From contig JAKARN010000014.1 of NCBI GenBank assembly GCA_021828425.1, positions 1 through 13,731 on the forward strand: DNA of 13,731 nt, given 5' to 3'. The DNA comes from Pseudomonadota bacterium (GTDB taxonomy: Bacteria; Pseudomonadota; Gammaproteobacteria; JAKAQQ01). Position 1 is the stretch's first letter. Every line of letters begins with the position of its first letter. This document shows positions 1 to 5,965 of this stretch, one piece after another. Made by a program: the position numbers and the translations under genes. Under the pieces are notes generated by a model, which was not told the origin of the DNA, did no database searches, and saw nothing but the letters and a program-made list of their open reading frames with translations.

Positions 1-9
1 TTCCGATCT
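1..9. other. Probable Illumina adapter remnant at the left contig end
   Basis: The first nine bases, TTCCGATCT, equal the 3' end of the common Illumina adapter. The mirrored remnant AGATCGGA sits at the other tip of the window. Having both in the expected orientation at the exact termini is very unlikely by chance. These bases should be treated as non-genomic. Confidence 0.85.
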
Positions 10-56
10 ATCCGTGCCCGTTGCCGCGCTCATTCCAAGACCCCCCTCCCGGTGCC

Positions 57-82
57 AAAAAAAGCCCCGCTTGCGCGGGGCT
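57..82 (-). terminator. Intrinsic terminator of pilin gene 1
   Basis: Read on the minus strand, a perfect 7-bp GC stem (GCCCCGC, positions 64-70, with GCGGGGC, 75-81) closed by a 4-base loop is followed by a run of seven T (A run at 57-63 on the plus strand). An extra A-T pair (63/82) extends the stem. It lies about 40 bp past the stop codon of the pilin gene ending at 123, so it should stop that transcript. Nothing recognisable lies between position 10 and this terminator. Confidence 0.9.
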
Positions 83-111
83 AGATCCCTTCCAGAGGAG
101 GTCAACTGAAA

Positions 112-129
112 GATCAGGTAGATCAGGTA
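112..129. repeat. Two tandem copies of a 9-bp unit over the pilin 1 stop codon
   Basis: GATCAGGTA occurs twice back to back (112-120 and 121-129). On the minus strand this repeats TACCTGATC, so the pilin stop TGA at 125-123 is followed nine bases later by a second in-frame TGA. It looks like a small slippage duplication at the 3' end of the gene. Confidence 0.7.
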
Positions 130-581
130 CCTTTGCAGCTCCGCGGCATGAGCGACTGGGAAATGGTGCTGCTGCTGCAGTCCCAGATCATGGGTGCGCC
201 TGGGGAGGCCATGTGCATGGTGAACGCGACGTTGTTGCCCGCAAGGCCCGAGTTGACGCCGGTGGTCTTGAAGGTTGCCGTGATCGTGCAGCCTCCGAGC
301 GTAGTGGACGTGCCGCCGTCAGCCACACTGACCACGTACTTGCCGACGATGGATGCGGCATTTGGGAAGCCGGTCGTGGTCCCGCTCGCCGGGCAGCTAT
401 TGTTCTGCATGTAATAGTTCGCGACCGGGATCTTCTGGCCGCTGATGAGCGAAATCGCCTCGGTGAACTGGGCTTTCGCGACGTAGTTCTCATAGGCCGG
501 GATCGCAATGGCGGCCAGGATGCCGATGATCGCGACCACGATCATGAGTTCGATCAGGGTGAACCCCTTTTGACTGTTCAT
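123..581 (-). CDS. pilA: Type IVa major pilin-like protein (pilin 1)
   Basis: Predicted prepilin of 152 residues, cleaved and N-methylated by the PilD peptidase and assembled into a type IV pilus. The six-residue leader MNSQKG is followed by FTLIELMIVVAIIGILAA, giving the conserved mature Phe1 and Glu5 and the hydrophobic alpha1-N helix. The globular domain has four cysteines (63, 98, 135, 149). The C135-C149 pair fits the disulfide-closed D-region of type IVa pilins, with a short tail after it. Length is normal for the family. The start is supported by a good ribosome site (AGAGGT, 8-base spacer) and by the leader length. It has its own sigma-54 promoter and terminator. It lies downstream of a second pilin gene on the same strand. 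Which of the two is the main subunit cannot be told from sequence, but the strong ribosome site and terminator favour this one. Confidence 0.93.
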   Translation of the reverse strand: MNSQKGFTLIELMIVVAIIGILAAIAIPAYENYVAKAQFTEAISLISGQKIPVANYYMQNNSCPASGTTTGFPNAASIVGKYVVSVADGGTSTTLGGCTITATFKTTGVNSGLAGNNVAFTMHMASPGAPMIWDCSSSTISQSLMPRSCKGT

Positions 582-589
582 GGCTTTTT

Positions 590-595
590 ACCTCT
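590..595 (-). promoter_or_regulatory. Ribosome binding site of pilin 1 in an A/T-rich leader
   Basis: AGAGGT on the minus strand lies 8 bases before the ATG at 581. It follows an A/T-rich stretch (about 596-609) that stands out in this GC-rich DNA and should keep the start region unstructured, as expected for a strongly translated structural subunit. Confidence 0.7.
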
Positions 596-670
596 AAAAA
601 ATAAATGTTGACTCGATTCCTAGCCGCGGTTCCAAGGGTTCTCCCCAAAGGATCCCCGCATAAGTATACC

Positions 671-687
671 TGCAGGATTGATGCCAG
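671..687 (-). promoter_or_regulatory. Sigma-54 (-24/-12) promoter of pilin 1
   Basis: The minus strand reads CTGGCATCAATCCTGCA. It has the invariant GG and GC of the RpoN consensus with exactly ten bases between them, and matches TGGCA and TGCA. Only the first T of the -12 TTGC box is replaced (C). The predicted start of transcription is near 660, giving a leader of about 79 bases before the ATG at 581. Sigma-54 control, usually with the activator PilR, is well known for pilA genes. The same element, 16 of 18 bases identical, precedes the neighbouring pilin gene, which strengthens the call. Confidence 0.85.
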
Positions 688-772
688 ACTGGTTCCATTA
701 TGCTGTCCACGGACTTTAAGCCCAGTTCCCGCATGGCTCCTTGGGACCAGGTGCCCAGATCCTAGAAAGGCA

Positions 773-827
773 TGACATTTATTGTCAGATAGTGACATTT
801 TGCGTCACCTTCTGACCCAAATTGTCA
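773..827. promoter_or_regulatory. Three phased 15-bp dyads, candidate activator (PilR-like) enhancer
   Basis: Three 15-bp elements of the form TGAC-N7-GTCA begin at 773, 793 and 813: TGACATTTATTGTCA, TGACATTTTGCGTCA and TGACCCAAATTGTCA. They are separated by 5-bp spacers (GATAG, CCTTC), a strict 20-bp period close to two helical turns. Their centres (780, 800, 820) lie about 120, 140 and 160 bp upstream of the predicted sigma-54 start of pilin 1, the usual place for enhancer-binding activators. The TGTC core resembles the motif reported for Pseudomonas PilR sites. The last dyad overlaps the stop codon of pilin 2. No matching fourth copy is seen one period away on either side. The activator's identity is inferred. 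Confidence 0.75.
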
Positions 828-1265
828 GGGTCCGTTACAGGCATGGGGGAGAAGGGTCGGATCGATGGTCGCGCTGCTGCAGACCCACTGGATCGAGCCG
901 CCATAGCTCGCGGATTGGGGTTCCAGCGTGAGCGTTTTGCCGGCGAGTCCGGGCACGACCCCGTGAGTCTTGAAGACAGCCTGGATGATCCCGTTTTTCA
1001 CCCCGACCTGGGCCACATAATGACCGGCCAGGCTGGCCGCTTCCGGGATTCCGTTTTGTCCCGAGTTGATGCCGGTGAAGCTGCCGTTGCTCCACCAAAG
1101 CGAGGCGATCGTCGGCTTGAGACCGCCTGCGATCGAAAGCGCTTCCATGGCTTGGGCCCTTGCAATATCGTTTTCGTAGGCCGGGATCGCGATGGTCGCG
1201 AGAACGCCCACGATCAGGATCACGATCATGAGCTCGATCAGGGTAAAACCAGAGTCCTGACGCAT
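825..1265 (-). CDS. Type IVa pilin-like protein (pilin 2)
   Basis: Predicted prepilin of 146 residues. Leader MRQDSG, then FTLIELMIVILIVGVLATIAIPAYEN, giving mature Phe1, Glu5 and the membrane-spanning alpha1 helix. The globular part holds only one cysteine pair (129 and 143), matching the D-region pair of pilin 1. The second pair found in pilin 1 is absent. The frame stays open 37 codons further upstream, but the six-residue leader and the sigma-54 promoter at 1305-1321 both point to the ATG at 1265. The ribosome site is weak (GGTGG). No intrinsic terminator is visible, so transcription may run into pilin 1. It is probably a diverged duplicate of pilin 1, acting as an alternative or minor subunit. 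Its protein sequence is clearly not a pseudogene. Confidence 0.9.
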   Translation of the reverse strand: MRQDSGFTLIELMIVILIVGVLATIAIPAYENDIARAQAMEALSIAGGLKPTIASLWWSNGSFTGINSGQNGIPEAASLAGHYVAQVGVKNGIIQAVFKTHGVVPGLAGKTLTLEPQSASYGGSIQWVCSSATIDPTLLPHACNGP

Positions 1266-1304
1266 GGAAAGCCACCAGTTCCGAGCCGCCTTCAATCCAT
1301 GTCC

Positions 1305-1321
1305 TGCAGGTTTAATGCCAA
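1305..1321 (-). promoter_or_regulatory. Sigma-54 (-24/-12) promoter of pilin 2
   Basis: The minus strand reads TTGGCATTAAACCTGCA: GG and GC at the exact RpoN spacing, TGGCA for the -24 box and CTGCA for the -12 box. Transcription should begin near 1294, about 29 bases before the ATG. The 18-base core TGGCATTAAACCTGCAGG differs from that of pilin 1 at two positions only. No TGAC/GTCA dyads are seen in the 180 bp upstream, which is sat coding sequence. Confidence 0.82.
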
Positions 1322-1340
1322 TCCCCCGGGTGGACCTGCT

Positions 1341-1346
1341 TATAAT
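1341..1346 (+). promoter_or_regulatory. Candidate sigma-70 -10 box of sat-cysC
   Basis: A perfect TATAAT lies 28 bases before the chosen sat start. It would place the transcript start near 1353 and give a leader of about 22 bases. No convincing -35 box is present at 17 bp spacing (CCAATC at 1318-1323), so an activator or an extended contact may be needed. It overlaps the divergent pilin 2 promoter region. Confidence 0.45.
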
Positions 1347-1374
1347 GTGGCCTCCTGCCCAGAGCCTCTCGCCC

Positions 1375-3096
1375 ATGCTGGATCCGATCCCCGAACACTA
1401 CGCTTCCCCCGAAGGGAAAGCCCGGCTCATGGAAAGGATGCGGGAGAGTGCGGCTCTCCGATGGGTGCTCTCGCGACGGCAGCTCTGCGATCTCGAACTT
1501 CTTTTGAATGGCTCTTTCCACCCCCTTGAGACTTTCCTCGGCGAGGACGACTATGCCCGGGTGGTGACGGAAGGCCGGCTCGCCGATGGGACGCTCTGGC
1601 CGTTGCCGGTCACGCTGGATGTGCCGGAGGATCTGGCCGAACGGCTGGATTCCGGAGGGCTCCTTGAGCTTTGTGACCCGGAAGGTATCCCGCTCGCTGC
1701 CCTCGAGGTGACGGAAAAGTACCGGCCGGACCGGCGGGAGGAAGCACGGCTGGTTTTCGGGACCGTGGATCCCGCCCATCCGGCTGTCCGGTATCTCCTC
1801 GAGGCGACCCATCCGGTCTATCTCACGGGCCGGCTCACGGGGCTCACCCCACCTCCCCATTACGACTTCCGGCACCTGAGACTCGGTCCGAACGAACTCC
1901 GTGCGCGTTTCAAGGCCCTGGGCTGGCGGCGGATCATTGCCTTCCAGACGAGAAATCCCCTCCATCGGGCCCATTTCGAACTCACCTTCCGCGCTGCGCG
2001 CGAGCGGGAGGCCAATCTATTGATTCATCCGTCCGTGGGCATGACACGGCCGGGTGATGTCGATGCCCATACCCGTGTCCGCTGTTACCAGAGGGTTTTT
2101 GCCCACTATCCGTCTTCCACGACCCTGCTTGCGCTTCTGCCTCTGGCCATGCGCATGGGAGGTCCGCGCGAGGTTCTCCTCCACATGATTATCCGGAAGA
2201 ACTGCGGGGCCACCGACCTCATCGTGGGTCGGGATCACGCCGGGCCGGGTCGAGACAGCGAGGGGAGGCCGTTTTATCCGCCTTATGCGGCACGTGAGGC
2301 GGCCTTGGCCCATGCCGGGGAGATCGGGATCGGGGTCGTCGCCTTTGATGAGATGGTCTATGCGCCCCGTCGGGGGGAGTATCTGCCGGCGGATGAACTG
2401 GCCCCCGGCGAGGAGTCGCTCACCCTGTCCGGCACCGAGCTTCGACGCCGGCTCGCGCTCGGGCTCGAGATTCCGGAGTGGTTTTCCTTCCCCGAAGTCA
2501 TCGCGGAACTCCGGAAAAGCCAACCCCCGCTTGCCCGGCGCGGGCTCACCGTGTTTCTGACCGGCCTTTCCGGGGCCGGGAAATCGACGGTGGCCCATGC
2601 CTTGGCCGAGAAACTCCTGGAGCAGGGCGGACGGCCCGTGACCCTGCTCGACGGCGATCTCGTCCGGCGGACGCTCTCCAGCGAGCTCGGCTTTTCCCGT
2701 GAGCACCGCGACCTCCACATCCGCCGCCTGGGTTTCGTGGCCTCCGAAATCAGCAAGAGCGGAGGCTGTGCCATCTGTGCGCCCATTGCCCCCTATGCAC
2801 GGACCCGCGAGGAGGTCCGTGAAATGGTGGAATCCCGGGGGGGCGGTTTTGTCGAGGTCTACATCTCGACCCCGCTGGCCATCTGCGAGGGGCGTGACCG
2901 CAAGGGACTCTACGCCCGGGCCCGGGCTGGACTGATTCCCGACTTTACAGGAGTGAGCGATCCCTACGAGGCTCCCCTCCATCCGGACCTCGCGATTGAT
3001 ACCACGGAACTCACCCCGGAGGAGGCCTGCCAGCAAATCATGCTCAAGCTCGAGCATTTGGGCTACATCGGGGGCGAGGTCGCATCCGGATCCTGA
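1375..3096 (+). CDS. Bifunctional ATP sulfurylase / APS kinase
   Basis: A 573-residue fusion of sulfate adenylyltransferase (Sat, about 1-380) and adenylylsulfate kinase (CysC, about 388-565). Sat motifs are QTRNPLHRAH (191-200) with the HxxH pair, GRDHAGPG (285-292) and LSGTELR (351-357). The kinase has an intact P-loop GLSGAGKST (397-405), LDGD (425-428), IAPYART (471-477), KGLYARAR (510-517) and FTGVSDPYEAP (524-534). It should make APS and then PAPS from sulfate and ATP. In sulfur oxidisers the Sat half can also run backward to form ATP. Layout and motifs follow the Aquifex-type fusion, not the CysD/CysN heterodimer. The frame is open upstream to 1264, but family alignment and the TATAAT at 1341 favour the ATG at 1375. 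Its ribosome site is poor. It is divergent from pilin 2 and 31 bp from miaB. Confidence 0.92.
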   Translation: MLDPIPEHYASPEGKARLMERMRESAALRWVLSRRQLCDLELLLNGSFHPLETFLGEDDYARVVTEGRLADGTLWPLPVTLDVPEDLAERLDSGGLLELCDPEGIPLAALEVTEKYRPDRREEARLVFGTVDPAHPAVRYLLEATHPVYLTGRLTGLTPPPHYDFRHLRLGPNELRARFKALGWRRIIAFQTRNPLHRAHFELTFRAAREREANLLIHPSVGMTRPGDVDAHTRVRCYQRVFAHYPSSTTLLALLPLAMRMGGPREVLLHMIIRKNCGATDLIVGRDHAGPGRDSEGRPFYPPYAAREAALAHAGEIGIGVVAFDEMVYAPRRGEYLPADELAPGEESLTLSGTELRRRLALGLEIPEWFSFPEVIAELRKSQPPLARRGLTVFLTGLSGAGKSTVAHALAEKLLEQGGRPVTLLDGDLVRRTLSSELGFSREHRDLHIRRLGFVASEISKSGGCAICAPIAPYARTREEVREMVESRGGGFVEVYISTPLAICEGRDRKGLYARARAGLIPDFTGVSDPYEAPLHPDLAIDTTELTPEEACQQIMLKLEHLGYIGGEVASGS

Positions 3097-3113
3097 CCCC
3101 GCCACGCCCCCTT

Positions 3114-3122
3114 TGCTAGAAT
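3114..3122 (+). promoter_or_regulatory. Extended -10 like sequence just before miaB
   Basis: TGCTAGAAT fits the extended -10 pattern TGnTATAAT with one mismatch. CTGACC (3093-3098, over the sat stop codon) could serve as a weak -35 at 18 bp. The start would fall at or just after the miaB ATG at 3128, which implies a leaderless message if real. It may equally be chance. Confidence 0.25.
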
Positions 3123-3127
3123 GGGCC

Positions 3128-4522
3128 ATGACCGCAACGCGGAGCCGGCAACCGAAACGGGTGTACATCGAGACGCAGGGATGCCAGATGAACGTCTACG
3201 ATTCGGGCCAGATGCTCGAAATTCTTAGAGAAACAGAAGGTTACCTCCCGGCCGACCGGCCGGAGGGGGCCGATCTGCTCGTCCTCAATACCTGTTCCGT
3301 CCGGGAAAAGGCCTTCGACAAGGCGCTCTCCCGCCTGGGCCGGTGGCGACTGCTCAAGGCGGATAACCCCGGTCTCCGAATTGCGGTGGGTGGCTGTGTC
3401 GCGAGCCAGGAAGGCCCAACGCTCCTCGCACGGGCTCCTTTTGTCGATGTGGTGTTCGGACCCCAGACCCTGCAGCGCCTGCCTGCCCTCCTGGGCGAAC
3501 GGGAGGCTTCGGGAAGGCCGCAGGTGGACGTTCGCTTTCCCGCCATTGAGAAATTCGATGCCCTTCCCGCCCCGCGTCGGTCGGGTCCGTGCGCCTTCGT
3601 GTCGATCATGGAGGGCTGCAGCAAGTACTGCAGTTTTTGCATCGTTCCCTATACCCGGGGGGAGGAGGCGAACCGGCCCTTCGCCGACATTCTGGCGGAG
3701 GTCTGGACGCTCGCAGAATCCGGTGTGCGGGAGATCACCTTTCTCGGGCAAAACGTGAACGCCTATCAGGCGGACTGGAGGGGAGTCCGGCGTGATCTCG
3801 CCGATCTCATCCACTATACCGCGGCCATCGATTCCATCCAAAGGATCCGATTTACGACATCCCACCCGATCGAGCTGGGTGACCGCCTCATCCGGGCCTT
3901 CCGGGAGGAGTCGAAACTGGCCCCCCACCTGCATCTGCCGATCCAGAGCGGATCCGACCGGATTCTCGCGGCCATGAAACGGGGGTATACGACGCTCGAG
4001 TACCGATCCAAGGTCAGACGTCTGCGCGCGGCCCGGGCCGATCTCGCCTTGACCACGGATCTCATTGTGGGCTTTCCCGGCGAAACCGATCGGGACTTTG
4101 AAAACACGTTTGATCTGGTTCGGGATGTGGGGTTCGATCAGTCCTTCCTCTTTCTCTATAGTCCAAGGCCTGGGACTCCGGCCGCTTCGTTGCCGGACCC
4201 GGTGCCGGATTCCATCCGGCATGAACGCTTCAACCGCCTCAAGGCGCTGCTCGACCGACAGGCCTTGGACTTGAGCCGGACGCGCGTGGGGCAGCGGGTT
4301 TCCGTGCTCGTGGAACGGACCGGGGAGCCGGATCCTTCCGCCTTGTCCGGACGGGAAGGGACCAACCATTGGGTCCATTTCTCGGGCCCTCCCGATCTTC
4401 TGGGGGCGATGGTCGAAGTCGAGGTGACCCAGGGATTGACCAACTGCCTGAGGGGACGGCGGGCTGGAATTGAGAGCGTACGTTCCATGAGTCATGACCG
4501 GACACAGCGACCATCGCTTTAA
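3128..4522 (+). CDS. miaB: tRNA-2-methylthio-N6-dimethylallyladenosine synthase
   Basis: Radical-SAM methylthiotransferase of 464 residues that adds the methylthio group to i6A37 of tRNAs. The N-terminal domain carries the three cysteines of the auxiliary 4Fe-4S cluster (C19 in ETQGCQMN, C56 in NTCSVRE, C90 in GGC). The radical-SAM motif CSKYCSFC uses C164, C168 and C171, followed by VPYTRG. LFLYSPRPGTPA (341-352) and a C-terminal TRAM domain (about 383-448) complete the family order, and length is normal. The ATG at 3128 gives an N-terminus of family-like length. The frame runs open to 2996 inside sat but that part is unrelated. A clear ribosome site is lacking, so it may depend on coupling to sat or on a leaderless start. 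Its 3' end overlaps phoH. Confidence 0.96.
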   Translation: MTATRSRQPKRVYIETQGCQMNVYDSGQMLEILRETEGYLPADRPEGADLLVLNTCSVREKAFDKALSRLGRWRLLKADNPGLRIAVGGCVASQEGPTLLARAPFVDVVFGPQTLQRLPALLGEREASGRPQVDVRFPAIEKFDALPAPRRSGPCAFVSIMEGCSKYCSFCIVPYTRGEEANRPFADILAEVWTLAESGVREITFLGQNVNAYQADWRGVRRDLADLIHYTAAIDSIQRIRFTTSHPIELGDRLIRAFREESKLAPHLHLPIQSGSDRILAAMKRGYTTLEYRSKVRRLRAARADLALTTDLIVGFPGETDRDFENTFDLVRDVGFDQSFLFLYSPRPGTPAASLPDPVPDSIRHERFNRLKALLDRQALDLSRTRVGQRVSVLVERTGEPDPSALSGREGTNHWVHFSGPPDLLGAMVEVEVTQGLTNCLRGRRAGIESVRSMSHDRTQRPSL

Positions 4523-5492
4523 GCCCACGGGCCCGATGCGCGGCGCCGAGGTGATTCTCGAACCTCCGGATAATGACCGTCTGGCCCGGCTGTGCGGACC
4601 CATGGATGACCACCTGCGCCAGATCGAGGCTCATCTCGGGATCGAGATCAAAAACCGCGGGAATCGTTTCCGACTCCTGGGCGAAGCCCGGGCCGTTGAG
4701 ACGGCGGGACGGCTGTTGCGCGGATTGTATGCCCGCGAGATGGATGAACCGTTCGAGGTGCAACGTATCGAAGAAATGCTCGAGTCCGTCGTCGAAACCG
4801 ACCGTCGCGTGGACGCGAGCAGCCGCCGCGCACCAACCAACACCGGTCGCGTCCACGTCGACCCCCATGGAGAGCATCAGACGGAATATCTTCGGTTGAT
4901 CCGGCTTCTGGACCTCACCTTCGGGGTTGGTCCCGCTGGTACCGGCAAGACCTATCTCGCGGTCGCGGAGGGGGCTGCGCTGCTCGAACAGGGGGTCTGC
5001 GAAAGGCTGGTTCTGGTACGTCCCGCCGTCGAGGCGGGAGAACGACTGGGCTTCCTCCCAGGAGACCTGAGCCAGAAGATCGACCCTTACCTCAAACCCA
5101 TCTACGATGCGCTCCACGAGTTTTTGGGATACGAAAAGGTTATGCGCCATCTTGAGCGCGCCGTGATCGAAATTGCCCCCCTCGCCTACATGCGGGGCCG
5201 GACGCTCAACCGGTCCTACATCCTGCTCGACGAGGCCCAAAACACGACTGTCGAGCAGATGAAAATGTTTCTGACCCGCATCGGTTTTGGTTCGAAGGCG
5301 GTGGTGACCGGTGATCTCACGCAGATCGACCTGCCCCGCCCGGAACGCTCGGGTCTGCCCCATGCGCTGGGGATCCTCGAGAACCTGCCTGAAGTCGGCG
5401 TGGTCCGGTTTGACCACCGGGATGTCCGCCGTCACCCGCTGGTCAAGCGCATCATCCAGGCCTATGAGGGCGCGGGGCAGGGAGGCTCCTGA
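4494..5492 (+). CDS. ybeZ: PhoH-family ATPase (YbeZ)
   Basis: PhoH-like P-loop NTPase of 332 residues. A small N-terminal RNA-binding-like region (about 19-80, with VILEPPDNDRLARLCGP typical of the family) precedes the ATPase core: Walker A GPAGTGKT (146-153), RPAVEAGERLGFLPGD (176-191), Walker B ILLDEAQN (243-250) and TGDLTQIDLPR (272-282). It is thought to act with YbeY in RNA or ribosome quality control, and the genes are adjacent here, overlapping by one base. The start chosen overlaps the miaB end by 29 bases. ATG 4536, just after the miaB stop, would give 318 residues and also matches relatives, so the start is uncertain. The stretch 105-128 between the two domains is the least conserved part. 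Confidence 0.93.
   Translation: MTGHSDHRFKPTGPMRGAEVILEPPDNDRLARLCGPMDDHLRQIEAHLGIEIKNRGNRFRLLGEARAVETAGRLLRGLYAREMDEPFEVQRIEEMLESVVETDRRVDASSRRAPTNTGRVHVDPHGEHQTEYLRLIRLLDLTFGVGPAGTGKTYLAVAEGAALLEQGVCERLVLVRPAVEAGERLGFLPGDLSQKIDPYLKPIYDALHEFLGYEKVMRHLERAVIEIAPLAYMRGRTLNRSYILLDEAQNTTVEQMKMFLTRIGFGSKAVVTGDLTQIDLPRPERSGLPHALGILENLPEVGVVRFDHRDVRRHPLVKRIIQAYEGAGQGGS
5479..5485 (+). promoter_or_regulatory. Ribosome binding site of ybeY
   Basis: AGGGAGG inside the end of phoH lies 6 bases before the ybeY ATG. It is one of the strongest Shine-Dalgarno sequences in the block and confirms the TGATG junction start. Confidence 0.7.
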
Positions 5493-5965
5493 TGCAGGTT
5501 GCGGTGAGCTATGGACTGGTCCGGCGCGGCTTGCCACAACCGCTCGCGTTCGGTCGGTGGATCGACCGGACGGCCGAGGCGCTTGACGTGGAGGGTGCGG
5601 TGAGCATCCGGGTGAGCGACGCTCGGGAAGGGGCTACGCTGAATGAGCGTTACCGGCGCCGGAGCGGGCCGACCAACGTCCTGTCGTTTCCGGCCTGTCT
5701 CCCGGGTGAGCGGGAACGGTTCTGGGGTGATATCGTCCTCTGTGCGCCGGTCATCGCGGCCGAGGCCAAAAGTGCAGGGCGCCCTCTGCGGGATCACTTC
5801 GCCCACCTCACCGTGCATGGTTTTCTCCATCTTCTGGGCTACGACCACGAGCATCCGGTCGAGCGATCCCGCATGGAAGCCCTCGAGATCCGCCTGCTTG
5901 GCCAGTTTCGGATCCCCGATCCCTACGCAAATCCACCGGCCAGAACCTCCCGGAGATCCCGCTAA
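5492..5965 (+). CDS. ybeY: Endoribonuclease YbeY (16S rRNA maturation)
   Basis: Zinc-dependent single-strand endoribonuclease of 157 residues that takes part in 16S rRNA 3'-end maturation and 70S quality control. The metal motif HGFLHLLGYDH supplies H109, H113 and H119. LNERYRRRSGPTNVLSFP (50-67) is the other family signature. The position that is Asp in the E. coli sequence (KDKPTNVL) is Ser here (S58). Start ATG is embedded in TGATG with the phoH stop and has a strong ribosome site. Stop and the next start form TAATG. It has a basic tail (ARTSRRSR) after the conserved fold. Confidence 0.95.
   Translation: MQVAVSYGLVRRGLPQPLAFGRWIDRTAEALDVEGAVSIRVSDAREGATLNERYRRRSGPTNVLSFPACLPGERERFWGDIVLCAPVIAAEAKSAGRPLRDHFAHLTVHGFLHLLGYDHEHPVERSRMEALEIRLLGQFRIPDPYANPPARTSRRSR

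Noticed and set aside
21..611. Open frame of 196 codons on the plus strand across pilin 1
   Set aside because: It is antisense to a clear pilin gene, has a low-complexity Arg/Gly/Ala composition without a known motif, and runs through the terminator.
742..757. Imperfect palindrome TGGGACCAGGTGCCCA between the dyads and the sigma-54 promoter
   Set aside because: Only the outer four bases and one inner pair match, and no T run follows on either strand, so neither a terminator nor a clear operator is supported.
490..798. Minus-strand frame of 102 codons over the pilin 1 promoter
   Set aside because: Its end is a frame-shifted copy of the pilin N-terminus (HPDRTHDRGRDHRHPG) and it spans the sigma-54 promoter, so it is a shadow.
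773..827. The phased dyads as a minimal CRISPR array
   Set aside because: Units of 15 bp with 5-bp spacers are far too short, no cas gene is present, and the location fits an enhancer.
1264..1374. Sat-CysC starting at the ATG at 1264
   Set aside because: The added 37 residues do not match relatives and the region carries the promoters of both divergent genes.
825..1376. Pilin 2 starting 37 codons further upstream at 1376
   Set aside because: Type IVa prepilin leaders are short. The extension would cover the sigma-54 promoter and lacks any family resemblance.
4239..5537. Minus-strand open frame of 432 codons opposite phoH
   Set aside because: Long antisense frames are common in GC-rich genes. 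The plus strand encodes an unmistakable PhoH ATPase.
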